Part shown: positions 1 to 10,044 of the stretch, piece after piece
How the letters are laid out: each line of letters opens with the position of its first letter
Position numbering within the stretch: the stretch's first letter is position 1
Origin: Candidatus Rifleibacteriota bacterium
GTDB taxonomy: Bacteria > Riflebacteria > Ozemobacteria > Ozemobacterales > Ozemobacteraceae
Length of the DNA: 27,083 nucleotides
Assembly (NCBI GenBank): GCA_029560455.1
Contig: JAKQKW010000121.1
Span: forward strand, 1-27,083
Reading direction: 5' to 3'
Translations under genes and position numbers: made by a program
The notes under the pieces: model-generated
Told to the model about the DNA's origin: nothing
Databases searched by the model: none
What the model saw: the letters and a program-made list of their open reading frames with translations, nothing else

Positions 1-486
1 TTCAATCGGCTGGCGCTGTCTCTTAAACTCGCGGCAAATTTTTCCAAAGCAGAGTTTCAGACGCTTATAATCGATGCCAACAGCTCAAAACCATATATTC
101 ACGAAATAAAAAGCTGTAAAAGTTCTCCCGGCCTTTCAGACAGCAATGGGCAGACATTCGAGATCGCAGCCTTCTGCCAAAAAACCAACAATCCCAACCT
201 TAAAATCCTGGCTCGTGGCAGTCAGGTCATGCCATTAACCCTTCTGCAGCCACACCAATGGAAAAGCCTGATACAGACCTGCCAGAAACATTTCGACATA
301 ATAATCGTCAATTTTCCGGGTTTAATCAGCTTGAAAGATAACCCGGAGTTTCTGCAGCCAGTTGAAATGCTGGTAATCGATGGCCCGGCCGACCCCGGAA
401 TCGAAACATACAAACCTCTCGAAGCTGAAACAGAGCTTTATTTCTGGAACAGGAAAGGTCGAGAACATGAAACGACAGATTCATAA
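1..486 (+). CDS. BY-kinase/CpsD-like P-loop ATPase, 3' end only
   Basis: The frame is open from the first base of the window, so the N-terminus and Walker A motif lie upstream. The visible 161 residues follow the C-terminal half of the bacterial tyrosine kinase/CpsD/Wzc ATPase fold, which drives exopolysaccharide polymerisation and export. They show an LAANFSKA helix, a TLIIDAN strand like the Walker A' LLIDAD element, KILARG like the LPAG strand, and FDIIIVNFPG where the family has FDxVIIDTPP. The Walker B-like strand carries Asn rather than Asp, and no Tyr-rich tail is present (only isolated Tyr residues), so kinase activity is doubtful. The stop lies 20 bp inside the next gene, which suggests translational coupling. 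A MinD/ParA-type relative is the main alternative. The family call is made by eye from a fragment. Confidence 0.6.
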   Translation, partial: FNRLALSLKLAANFSKAEFQTLIIDANSSKPYIHEIKSCKSSPGLSDSNGQTFEIAAFCQKTNNPNLKILARGSQVMPLTLLQPHQWKSLIQTCQKHFDIIIVNFPGLISLKDNPEFLQPVEMLVIDGPADPGIETYKPLEAETELYFWNRKGREHETTDS

Positions 487-3400
487 CCTGTTAAAAACAA
501 AAATTCACTTACAACAGCTGCTTTTCATCCTTATGCTCATGTTCTGCTTCGTTACATCGGCCAAACCTGGCGAGGCTCAGCCAAACCCACCAATCAACAT
601 TACCGTCATCTCAAGAATGGCGGACAATCGACTTACATGGGGGCACCACCCACAGAACCCGGCTGGTTACGTTGCCAACTACATCATCTGCCGCAGCACC
701 ACCTACGGAAACACCGTCCCGATTGCCACTGTAAGCGCTGCCACCACTGCTTTCAGCGACAATCACGGGGGTCTCAGCTACGCCCAGGAATTTTATTACA
801 CAGTGCGTGCCATTGGCACCGACACCCTTTTATCAGAACCATCCGAGCAGGTTATGAGATTTCTTCCGGTTGTCGGGTTAACCAGCACGGGTATGAGCAC
901 CAATACAATTAACAACATTCATTACGGATCATGGAAACCTTATCCCGGACAATGGACTGATACAATTACGTATCTGCGAACGACGCCAGACGGCGGAACC
1001 AACTACAGCACCGGAGATTACGCCCAGAGACAAATTATTAGAGCAACGCGCCCAGCATCTGTCGCGGAAGGTACAACCCTTTATTTTCAAGTTGTGATTT
1101 GTGCCCCTGACTGGTGGGGAAGCCCCGCAGCCCGCAGAGTGGTTTCATATTCCAGTTCTCTCCCTTTCGTTGTTAACTCGACGGTTCCATATGAAGACAA
1201 CGCTTCCTCAACTTACTTCAACAACTCACAGAACCGGGTTATGGCAGAACCACTCGCTGCTGGCGGCGTCGGAACAATGTTATTCAGCAACAACGGCGGT
1301 AATTTCTGGCGCATCCGTCGGCCGATAGGTGTTACCGCCCATGTCAATCAGCTTCTTTTTCCATCCGTAACCCCGAATAATGCGATACCGGCAAGAATCA
1401 ACTCGCCATGCCGCGTTGCAATTACAGGCATACCAGCGGGCGAAATTGCCGCAACTCGTGCTGACGACGAGGTCAGAGTTGCCGACCAGTATGGCAACGA
1501 GCTGCCCTGCGTCGTTTATAACGAAACGACCGCAGCCGGATCGGTTACAGGTTTTGACGTTCACTTCATCACCAGTCAGGACGGCACAGCCCAGGAAATC
1601 TACTGGATATGCTGGGGCAACCCTGACGCATCCGTTCCGACTTACACAAACCCGGGGTTCTCTGATAACTTTTCAAAGACTTCACAGTTTGCGGTTTCTC
1701 CATGGTATTCACGCCGAATTCACCGTGGCGGCATCGAAACAGCAAACATACCCTTCGATGATCCAAGCAGATTAATTCTCAATCCGCCAAGTCCGGCAGA
1801 TGATCTTTCGTCTTCTACTGTATTTGCTTTCACTTTTCCGTATTTTGATTTTGCCACCAACACAGTCAATGTTTCTACAAACGGCGTGATTTCATTTCCG
1901 CCGCATACTGATCCTTTGAATGACTGGTCGGAGTTCACAGGTACGAATGCCAATCGATTTATTGCGCCTTTGTGGTGCAATCTGGTAATAAATGACGCCG
2001 TTCCATCCAGTTCCGGTCTTTATTATCATAACCTTGACAATGCCAACGCCTTCAGAAACCGTGCAATGTTCACCTGGCGTGCAAATCGCTTCAATGCTGA
2101 TACCGAAAGTTATATTTTTCAGGCAGCCCTTTATCGCCAGGGCGATATCGCCTTTCGCTACGACACTCTGAATTTTGGCGCGTTAACAACAGTTTCAGCA
2201 GACAACCCTCACCCAATAAACGTTCCACCGCACCATACAGCTGGGATCAGCGCAACTGACGGCAACCGCTGGCTGGGGATTACCGATGACACTACAAGCC
2301 AGGAAGTCGTTTCCCTTCGCGATGGCTCGGGGCGGAATGTTATACATTATTTTCAGTCCTGCCACGGCTGGACAATCAATCTTGGCTACACCGACCCGAC
2401 AAACACCTGCACCATGGCAGGGCCAACCTGTGTCGCCGATTACGAATCCAGAATTTTTGATGGCCGCAGTTCTGCACCGACCTGGGCCAACATGGAATAC
2501 GAAATTACCGGTACTGGTCTGATCGACCTTTATGTAAGAAGCTCAACAACCACGACTTTTCTACCCTGGGCTGCAGGCCACCTTGCAGGATCAAATCTCG
2601 GCGCCGGTACCGGGCAGATCAATCTCTCATCATTACCAACCGAAAGATATGTTCAGTATAAGGCCGTTTTCAAAAAGAGCAATAATACAGAAAACCCGGT
2701 GTTGCGGAGGGTCAAATTCAGCGTTGGCTATGTAACGATCGACAGCGTAACAAATAAATACAACAACCTCGATGTATCACAGGGGCAGACTTTTCCGGCA
2801 TCGATGACCTATACGAACAGTTATTCAAACCCCCCGGCCAACATGCTCGATACAATTGTCGCATCTTTAACATTTACACCGGGGTCTGCTCTTCAGACAT
2901 GGGTTCATACTGCACCTCTACCAACCAATGTTCTGACAGATAACTCAGCTACCGTCAGCTTCTCAATTACCGTCGACCAGAATTCGGGCAACCTCGATGC
3001 ATGGACAATAGTCAACGGTTATCTTGCAGCCGGTGACGGGGTCGCGACTCTTACCAATGCAACCGCACTCATAACCAGCCAATATCGAATACGAAAAAAG
3101 GCAGGGCTCATTATCGACTGGGTAGACGCCCCGTTTGAGAAAGTAAACAAAGGACAGGGTAATATTCCGGTACAAATGCAGATAAGCAACGACTCAAATT
3201 ATGTACCGATGATTCTGAATACGGCTTCACTGACTTTTTCGTTCGGACAATACACTCTGGCGGCCGAACCGGAATATGACCCGGCAGAGACCGGTCTCTT
3301 TGGCGCTTATTACCACACGAACACAGGCAACCCACCACCTTTTCCGACCCAGATAGTTACGAGCAGAGTGGATAACGGCGGCGTTAATTTCAACTGGGCT

Positions 3401-6400
3401 ACTAACAGTCCGGACCCGGGAGTTGTGAACGCTGATTATTTTGCAGTTCGCTGGAGTGGTTACATTATTCCTGAATTTGATGAAGACTATACTTTTTATT
3501 TCTATGCCGATGACGGTGTAAAAATGTGGATTAATAACGAACTGGTTATTAATTCTTGGGTTTCTTCGGCATCAGAACGCACGTCTACCATACAAACCTC
3601 TCTGAATGCAGGAAACCCTGTGCCAATAGTCATTGAGTATTACGAAAGAACCGGCAACTCAAGAGCAGAACTTTACTGGTCGTCGCCATCACAGATAAAA
3701 CAGATAATACCTTCCAGCAGGTTAAGGCCGGCAAATTTCATAGTTGGCGGGCAACCGAGGGTTGTGAATTTCCGCGTCGGAGTTCAGACGAATTCGCCGT
3801 CAGGGGTTGCATACATCAAGGGCATTGCTTCCGGCACCAATTTGTGGGTTCCAGGCATGCTGACCGATTCAAACAATCCTCTGGTCTTCGACTCCTGGAT
3901 CATTCAATCGCCGGCAAGTCTTTCAATAGGGCTGATAAAGACTCCTCCGGTAGTTTACCGCGGGCAGGCAAACATTCCGGTTGAGGTGGAAATCATCAAT
4001 ACGGGAGAAGCTGATGCTCAGATTGCCTCAATTCCTATTTTCATCTCGCTTGGCGACTATGAAAACATAATACCCGGGCAGACGATGCCGGTAACAATTA
4101 CCGGCGGGCAGAGTAAATTCATCAAGGTATTGGTCTCGGTTCTTGAAAATACCGCAACCGGCAGTGCAATTATTGATGCAGAAGTATCTGGGACTGACGT
4201 CAACAATGGTTCGTCGCTTTCAACTGCCGGTGCAGCGGTACCCGGCGAATGGACAGTTCTTGCAGAAAAGATCCTTTCATACAAGGATCCATCGTATCTT
4301 TACCCTTCCAATGCTTTTTCGCGGCCTGACTCTGGCGAAACTTTCATCTATGCCCTTGCAGAAAACCTGGTTCCGCTTAAGGAATATGGTATTCGCTGGT
4401 ATGACGCCTCTGGCTCAGAGATAATCTCTGCAACCACAATCGGGTTTTCTGATAACACCGGCAAGCTTGCCGGAGAGTGGTCGATCAATCCGACCACAGA
4501 CTTTGGTGTTTACACAGTTAAGATAACCAACCCGGTAAACACCTATTCGCCCTCACAAACCAACTTCAGAGTTGTGACCAGCGCTTCGGTTTCGGCAACA
4601 CTCCATTTGCCTCAGAAGGTTTCGGTCGGGCAGACATTTCAGGGCAGAATGGTCATAACCAATATCGGTGGCGCAGAGGCTGCCGGCATGGTGCCAGACC
4701 CCCTCACCATAGCCGGAGCAGGAACTGCAAATCTCATATCAGGCCCATCACCGGCAGCGATAGACGTTCCGGGAGAAAGCACTGCCACCATAACCTATGA
4801 CTATATGGCAACCAGTCAGGGCGATTTTCAGATTTCGGCGGGAGCCAGCGGTTTTGATGCCAGCAATGACAAAGCGATCCAGGCGGCCTACACCGATTCA
4901 AATCTTTGTCTGATCCAGACACCGGCTGCATTAGACATAATCGCCATGACCGCGACACCAACCATTGTTTACCGCTATCAAAAAAACATCGAAGTAACTG
5001 CTACTGTTCAAAATACCGGCGAAGCTGACGCCATTATCAGTCTGGCGGATTTACGCAGGCCACCAGACCTCGCTTTATCAAATATGAGCGCGGTCTTACA
5101 GGGCGGAATGCCCAGGATTATACCCGGCAACAGCGTTGCCACAATAACTTTTAAGGTCTCATTAACAACTCCCGCAGCCGGGCCAACCACTTTAACAGCA
5201 AAAATCAGTTACACTGACGCCAATAACCCGGCAATTCCTGTCACAATCATTAATCAAACCCTGAACTGGACAGTTCAACTACCATCTATTCTCTGTTACA
5301 GTAATAACACCTTTACAACCGAACGTTACGTTTTCAACGATGGGGCAACGGTCTATACAAGAGCTTCCGGACTTCCTGAAAATACGAATGTACGAATGCG
5401 CTTTTACGACAGCAATGACCCATACCCACCAACAACCGTTGGTATCGGAGTCTTAACCCCTCTCAACACTGGCAGCACCGGCATAGTTTCACATCCTGGC
5501 TATGAAATTCCAGTCGGCACCGACAAAATCAATCAATGGATGGTTGTTGTCGATGACGGTGATGAAATCAATGTAGGCAATATATTTGCCATTCAGCATT
5601 TTGACGTTTTCAGGCCCGGCACCTTTTCTGTTGAGCTCGCACTTGGCAGCAGCACATGTTTTATCGGCGATTACATCAATGCTGCTGTAACTGTAAACAA
5701 TCTGGCAACCTGGCCAACCAATCTCAGGCAAAACCTCGCTTCATTTAATCAAACCTATGCCCCTGGCAGTGCCGGGCAGTTTAATCGTGTAAGTCTTATA
5801 ACAACCGCTTATCCATTCCCCTCCGGGGCCTCATATACCCATAATGTCGTTTTTCAGGCAACTCAGGACTCTTCAACCGGCAGCTCAACCATGATCCTAC
5901 CAGCTTCATCCTGGCGAGCGCTCGACGACAACAACGGTGGAACTGCGGTTCCGTATACAGTAGCTGTTTCTGCCAAAGAGCCGGTTATTATCTACCGCAA
6001 CAGCTTCAGGCTCGAGACATTGCCTCTTCCCGCCACCGAAGCAGGTTTAATGGGCGAATATTACCATTTTGTTGCGATAGCAACCCCACCGGTCATGCCC
6101 ATCGGCGACCCGGTAGCCAGCAGAATTGATGCAAATGTCAACTTTAACTGGGGCGGTTCCCCTGTTCCTGGCGTTATAAACACAGATTACCACGCAATTC
6201 GATGGACCGGTTTCGTTACGCCTGCTATCAGCGATAACTATGTTTTTATAGCCCACACCGATGATGGCGCCAGAATCTGGGTCGATAATAACCTGATGGT
6301 TGACAACTGGGTAGTGCAGGGCTACACAAAAGCCACTTCCCCGGGCAGTATTTACCTGACAGCGGGGGTAGCAGTACCGATAGTCATGGAATTCTTTTCA

Positions 6401-9400
6401 ACCACCGGAACCTCAAGACCCGATCTTAAATGGAAAAGGCCACCAACCGCACCGGTAGCTGCAGAAGCAATCGTTCCGGCGGGCGTTCTCAGCCATCAAC
6501 CTTATGGTACCGGACTGTGGGATTTTGGGATTGCTGAACCCGGAAGCACCAGCATTATTTTGCAGAATAAATTCAGCAACACCGGCAACCACCCTCTTAG
6601 CCGGCTAAAACTGGCAAGGGTTGATTTGCGCAAATCAGTCGGTGAAACCATCTCGGGCTCTAACCTGATAAGTTCCCCTGAATTTCCTTTAAATATAGCA
6701 GTAGGCACACATCAGATGGTTGATGTTTCGGTCCAGATACCGTTTTATCAACCACCCGGTGTTTACGTGGCCACAATGGCAATGTTCGAAGATTATAATG
6801 ATTCGCAGGCTCTCGATCTTTCACTGCCGTCGAGAGAACCCCACAAGCTTATAATGAGCAGGGTAGAGGTTAAATCCGTCGCCAGAGCGGTTCTCACCGA
6901 CAATTTTATCGATCTTGGCGTTGTTGAAGCGGGCGGAACCAGCCCGGAACTGCGGCTCGAGATCATCGGGGTCGGCAATCAGAATCTGACCGATCTCAAG
7001 TTCGACGACATGTCTGCTCATGGCATCACCATTACACCTCTGACCTTCGGAGTGATGGCCTACAATGGCTATCAGACCGCCAGCATTTCGGTAACCGTTC
7101 CTCTGGCACAGGCGCCTGGGGTTTTTTATGCAACCGGCACGATACGCGACGACATACCAGGTGGAGCAAGCGAAGATTTTACGGTCAAGTGGGCGGTTGG
7201 AACCCAGACTCTTGTCGTCACTCCTGACCCGATGGCACTTGGCAATGCGACTCCGACCTTCTATTTGCCAACTTTCATGACCACAATTGACAATACCGGG
7301 GAACTGCCGCTTTCCAGGCTGAAGGGAATTTCGACAGAGTTTATCAACCAGAGCCAGACCGGAACAATAGCCTCGGATAATATCAATCTCACTTCGCCTT
7401 CATTAATCGATGTTGCCGATTCAAAAACCACGCCCGTATACGTTTATGTGCCCGGCGGCAAGGCAACCGGCACCTATCTTGCTTCATTTACCTGGTATGA
7501 AGACCTGAATCTTAATCAAAATCTCGAAATGTTTGAAGCAAAAGATATGGCAGTTGCATCGTTCGTTATTCAAGCTTTTCACAGGCTCTATTCACTTAAA
7601 TCAACCGAAGACTTCGTCGGAGTAAAAGCTGACACAACCAAAACCATCTCAGTAGGTGTGAGAAATGCAGGCAGTCTGCCCATAAACAGGCTCAGATTCA
7701 TCACCAGCGATCTTTCAGACGGAACTGATCTTTTTGATGACGCTAATATAATCTTTCCTGCTGATGTCTTGAATATAGCTCCCGGCGAACTGCGCTACTT
7801 TGACCTCGGTGCAGCAGTTCCACCCGCCCACGCAAACGGAGTTTTCATCGGCTCGATGACTGTCTATGGCGATCTTGATACTGACGATACTTTTGACACA
7901 GCAGACGAACCATGGTGCGATATCAAGCTCAGAATTGAAATCGGCGACCAGGACATTGCCATAACAGCACCGGTAGAAGCGGTAATGACCGGAAACGCGG
8001 CTTCTTCAACCAATCTGATTTCTATGACAACCAAAAATACAGGTTCAATGGCCCTTTCAAAAGTCAGAGTCCAGGGAACCGATCTGATAGCGACTTCCGG
8101 TGCCGTAATCGCCTCATCCAGTTTCCAATATTTCCCCTCTTCGCTCCTTGGATCACTGGTAATCAACCAGAGCCGCTCGAATTCGACAAATGTTTTCGTG
8201 CCTTTTGGCCAGTCTCCAGGACTCTATGAGGGCGCCCTCTGGTCATGGGAAGATGCTAACAACGATGGCATAAGGCAGCCCGAAGAAACTGCAGCGTCTA
8301 TTGCGGTTAAGTTGACAGTTATTAGTCTTAAAGCCCTGCAAACCTCACCGGCTCTGATTGATTTCGGAATTATGGCTCGCGATGATCTGGCGACAGTATC
8401 ATTTCTCGCCCAGAATGTTGGTAATACCAGCCTGGTTGATGGGAGATGGTATAAAGGCAGCCTGCCGGCCAACAACCCGTTCAGACCGACAAATATTACT
8501 ATCACCCCTGACCCTGTTGGGGCAGTCGCAGCGCCAATACCGGGTTTTCCCGAAAACATTGTTTCAACCTTCTCTTTGAGCATTCATCCGGGTGCTTCAG
8601 AAGGAGCTGCAACCAGTATCGTGGTTTTTTATGATGACGACATTAACCCGGCTCTCAATCTTTTCGACGCCGGTGAACAATTTGCAAACCTGACAGTCAA
8701 GGTTCAGGTAGCCACACCGTTCTTCTCTGTCAACCCAGACCCGATAGTTATCCCGGCAAGCGACCCGACCGGCCCCACCGCATCGGGCACTTTTACAATA
8801 AACAATACCGGAAGCATCGCCTTCAAAAAACCCCGTTACAGTGTTTCTAACCTTGTTAACGGAGCTGCCACAATAGCCTCTTCAACGATTAAGATTATAC
8901 CCCCTGCAATTAGTGCCCTTCTGCCGGGACAAAACGAATCGGCAGAAATATCGACAACCGTTTCGCCGGCGACAGTGTATCCTCCGGGTGTTTATTCAGG
9001 CATCTTTACCATCTATGACGATCGAAATAACAACAATGTCCTCGAAGCCCACGAAGGATTTCTGGCTGTTCCGGTCAACATCACTGTTAAAGCTTACCCG
9101 CGCCTTGACATTATTCCGGCAACCTTTGATGCAGGCAAAATTGCCCGCAATACATTCTCGCCGGTCCTGCGTCTCGGCTTCAGAAACACCGGCAATACGC
9201 CACTGAACGGCCTGATCTGGAGCAAAAGCGATCTGTTCAAGGCTCCCGGTGTTCTGATACCGGTCGCAAGCCTGGCATTCTCATTTTCACAGCCTGAGCC
9301 AATAAACCCCGGAGTTGTTGCCACTGCAGAACTGATAATCGGAAGAATCTCCCCGGATCAGGAACTCGGCGGGCCATACGGACCCGGCGAACAGTTTTTG

Positions 9401-9973
9401 CAGGCAGGCACTGCTGTCGATTCTGTTTTTATAGGGTGCGAAATCATTCCTGGCGGCCCGCAGGGTCTTGATAAAGGCAGCGTCTGGCAGGAAGTTGCAA
9501 CAAAAACCTTTCCGGTTGCTCCACTTAACAGTAATTACTTTCTTTCGGCCTACGTCTGCCCTGGTTCGGGCTCAGCCAGAATCGGGTTTCTCATGACCGA
9601 TGAAGTGGGTATACAAACCGGCTACAGCGGCATTGAAGTAGACGAGAATGGCGATACCAGCCTTATTGGCGCAACCGGATCAGTCCTTGAAAAACATCTG
9701 GTTGAATATGCCCCCGGAGTAGAATTGCCATGGTATAGAGTCTTCATGCAGTTTCCCTATGGTTTCGACCCTGGAGTTGCAAGCAAAACCTATATTCTTC
9801 TGCAGAATACTGGCCCTGAAGGCCTTGGACACGCGGCCTGGTTCGATGGCATTCAACTGGAAAAAGCCAGGCTCAACCAGACAAAACCAACATCATGGAG
9901 CGACAGAGCAAAAATCATTGCGCCGGGCCAGACTCAGGACCTTTCCGGCAAAAACAGCTACTACGAATGGTAA
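467..9973 (+). CDS. Giant secreted multidomain surface protein (FN3, PA14, CARDB-like repeats)
   Basis: A 3168-residue protein. I chose the ATG at 467, not the upstream one at 380, because it gives a clean Sec signal peptide: KR near the start, hydrophobic core about 18-30, cleavage near A32 or A37. An A/G-rich stretch (aggaaaggt) precedes it. Approximate domains: FN3 41-130; DUF2341-like 305-400; NIDO-like beta domain 450-620; PA14 at 940-1088 and 1858-2013; CARDB-like 'NTGEADA' domains between them; seven about 120-residue repeats 2030-2960, each with a PGVY-type strand followed by an acidic loop; and a C-terminal galactose-binding-like module about 2975-3130 ending in WFDGIQLEKA. PA14 and related modules often bind carbohydrate, so adhesion or matrix function is inferred. 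No LPXTG, type IX sorting domain or C-terminal membrane anchor is visible. It is probably co-transcribed with the upstream ATPase. Confidence 0.85.
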   Translation: MKRQIHNLLKTKIHLQQLLFILMLMFCFVTSAKPGEAQPNPPINITVISRMADNRLTWGHHPQNPAGYVANYIICRSTTYGNTVPIATVSAATTAFSDNHGGLSYAQEFYYTVRAIGTDTLLSEPSEQVMRFLPVVGLTSTGMSTNTINNIHYGSWKPYPGQWTDTITYLRTTPDGGTNYSTGDYAQRQIIRATRPASVAEGTTLYFQVVICAPDWWGSPAARRVVSYSSSLPFVVNSTVPYEDNASSTYFNNSQNRVMAEPLAAGGVGTMLFSNNGGNFWRIRRPIGVTAHVNQLLFPSVTPNNAIPARINSPCRVAITGIPAGEIAATRADDEVRVADQYGNELPCVVYNETTAAGSVTGFDVHFITSQDGTAQEIYWICWGNPDASVPTYTNPGFSDNFSKTSQFAVSPWYSRRIHRGGIETANIPFDDPSRLILNPPSPADDLSSSTVFAFTFPYFDFATNTVNVSTNGVISFPPHTDPLNDWSEFTGTNANRFIAPLWCNLVINDAVPSSSGLYYHNLDNANAFRNRAMFTWRANRFNADTESYIFQAALYRQGDIAFRYDTLNFGALTTVSADNPHPINVPPHHTAGISATDGNRWLGITDDTTSQEVVSLRDGSGRNVIHYFQSCHGWTINLGYTDPTNTCTMAGPTCVADYESRIFDGRSSAPTWANMEYEITGTGLIDLYVRSSTTTTFLPWAAGHLAGSNLGAGTGQINLSSLPTERYVQYKAVFKKSNNTENPVLRRVKFSVGYVTIDSVTNKYNNLDVSQGQTFPASMTYTNSYSNPPANMLDTIVASLTFTPGSALQTWVHTAPLPTNVLTDNSATVSFSITVDQNSGNLDAWTIVNGYLAAGDGVATLTNATALITSQYRIRKKAGLIIDWVDAPFEKVNKGQGNIPVQMQISNDSNYVPMILNTASLTFSFGQYTLAAEPEYDPAETGLFGAYYHTNTGNPPPFPTQIVTSRVDNGGVNFNWATNSPDPGVVNADYFAVRWSGYIIPEFDEDYTFYFYADDGVKMWINNELVINSWVSSASERTSTIQTSLNAGNPVPIVIEYYERTGNSRAELYWSSPSQIKQIIPSSRLRPANFIVGGQPRVVNFRVGVQTNSPSGVAYIKGIASGTNLWVPGMLTDSNNPLVFDSWIIQSPASLSIGLIKTPPVVYRGQANIPVEVEIINTGEADAQIASIPIFISLGDYENIIPGQTMPVTITGGQSKFIKVLVSVLENTATGSAIIDAEVSGTDVNNGSSLSTAGAAVPGEWTVLAEKILSYKDPSYLYPSNAFSRPDSGETFIYALAENLVPLKEYGIRWYDASGSEIISATTIGFSDNTGKLAGEWSINPTTDFGVYTVKITNPVNTYSPSQTNFRVVTSASVSATLHLPQKVSVGQTFQGRMVITNIGGAEAAGMVPDPLTIAGAGTANLISGPSPAAIDVPGESTATITYDYMATSQGDFQISAGASGFDASNDKAIQAAYTDSNLCLIQTPAALDIIAMTATPTIVYRYQKNIEVTATVQNTGEADAIISLADLRRPPDLALSNMSAVLQGGMPRIIPGNSVATITFKVSLTTPAAGPTTLTAKISYTDANNPAIPVTIINQTLNWTVQLPSILCYSNNTFTTERYVFNDGATVYTRASGLPENTNVRMRFYDSNDPYPPTTVGIGVLTPLNTGSTGIVSHPGYEIPVGTDKINQWMVVVDDGDEINVGNIFAIQHFDVFRPGTFSVELALGSSTCFIGDYINAAVTVNNLATWPTNLRQNLASFNQTYAPGSAGQFNRVSLITTAYPFPSGASYTHNVVFQATQDSSTGSSTMILPASSWRALDDNNGGTAVPYTVAVSAKEPVIIYRNSFRLETLPLPATEAGLMGEYYHFVAIATPPVMPIGDPVASRIDANVNFNWGGSPVPGVINTDYHAIRWTGFVTPAISDNYVFIAHTDDGARIWVDNNLMVDNWVVQGYTKATSPGSIYLTAGVAVPIVMEFFSTTGTSRPDLKWKRPPTAPVAAEAIVPAGVLSHQPYGTGLWDFGIAEPGSTSIILQNKFSNTGNHPLSRLKLARVDLRKSVGETISGSNLISSPEFPLNIAVGTHQMVDVSVQIPFYQPPGVYVATMAMFEDYNDSQALDLSLPSREPHKLIMSRVEVKSVARAVLTDNFIDLGVVEAGGTSPELRLEIIGVGNQNLTDLKFDDMSAHGITITPLTFGVMAYNGYQTASISVTVPLAQAPGVFYATGTIRDDIPGGASEDFTVKWAVGTQTLVVTPDPMALGNATPTFYLPTFMTTIDNTGELPLSRLKGISTEFINQSQTGTIASDNINLTSPSLIDVADSKTTPVYVYVPGGKATGTYLASFTWYEDLNLNQNLEMFEAKDMAVASFVIQAFHRLYSLKSTEDFVGVKADTTKTISVGVRNAGSLPINRLRFITSDLSDGTDLFDDANIIFPADVLNIAPGELRYFDLGAAVPPAHANGVFIGSMTVYGDLDTDDTFDTADEPWCDIKLRIEIGDQDIAITAPVEAVMTGNAASSTNLISMTTKNTGSMALSKVRVQGTDLIATSGAVIASSSFQYFPSSLLGSLVINQSRSNSTNVFVPFGQSPGLYEGALWSWEDANNDGIRQPEETAASIAVKLTVISLKALQTSPALIDFGIMARDDLATVSFLAQNVGNTSLVDGRWYKGSLPANNPFRPTNITITPDPVGAVAAPIPGFPENIVSTFSLSIHPGASEGAATSIVVFYDDDINPALNLFDAGEQFANLTVKVQVATPFFSVNPDPIVIPASDPTGPTASGTFTINNTGSIAFKKPRYSVSNLVNGAATIASSTIKIIPPAISALLPGQNESAEISTTVSPATVYPPGVYSGIFTIYDDRNNNNVLEAHEGFLAVPVNITVKAYPRLDIIPATFDAGKIARNTFSPVLRLGFRNTGNTPLNGLIWSKSDLFKAPGVLIPVASLAFSFSQPEPINPGVVATAELIIGRISPDQELGGPYGPGEQFLQAGTAVDSVFIGCEIIPGGPQGLDKGSVWQEVATKTFPVAPLNSNYFLSAYVCPGSGSARIGFLMTDEVGIQTGYSGIEVDENGDTSLIGATGSVLEKHLVEYAPGVELPWYRVFMQFPYGFDPGVASKTYILLQNTGPEGLGHAAWFDGIQLEKARLNQTKPTSWSDRAKIIAPGQTQDLSGKNSYYEW

Positions 9974-9985
9974 GCTTGAATAAGC

Positions 9986-10022
9986 AATAAAAAAAGCAGG
10001 CCCGTTAAATTCCCGGGCCCGC
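9986..10022 (-). terminator. Intrinsic terminator for the LysM/beta-barrel gene
   Basis: Arms GCAGGCCCG (9996-10004) and CGGGCCCGC (10014-10022) pair with one mismatch around a 9-nt loop. The A-run at 9986-9995 becomes a U-tract after the hairpin on the minus strand. It lies just past the stop of the minus-strand gene at 10045. On the plus strand no T-run follows, so termination of the giant gene here is less certain. Confidence 0.8.
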
Positions 10023-10044
10023 ATCGCTTAGAAAAGGTTTTGGG

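Noticed and set aside
380..466. Upstream start for the giant protein and similar N-terminal extensions at 13711 and 24639
   Set aside because: The later ATGs have ribosome sites and give a signal peptide, prepilin leader or family-typical N-terminus; the extensions overlap the preceding genes.
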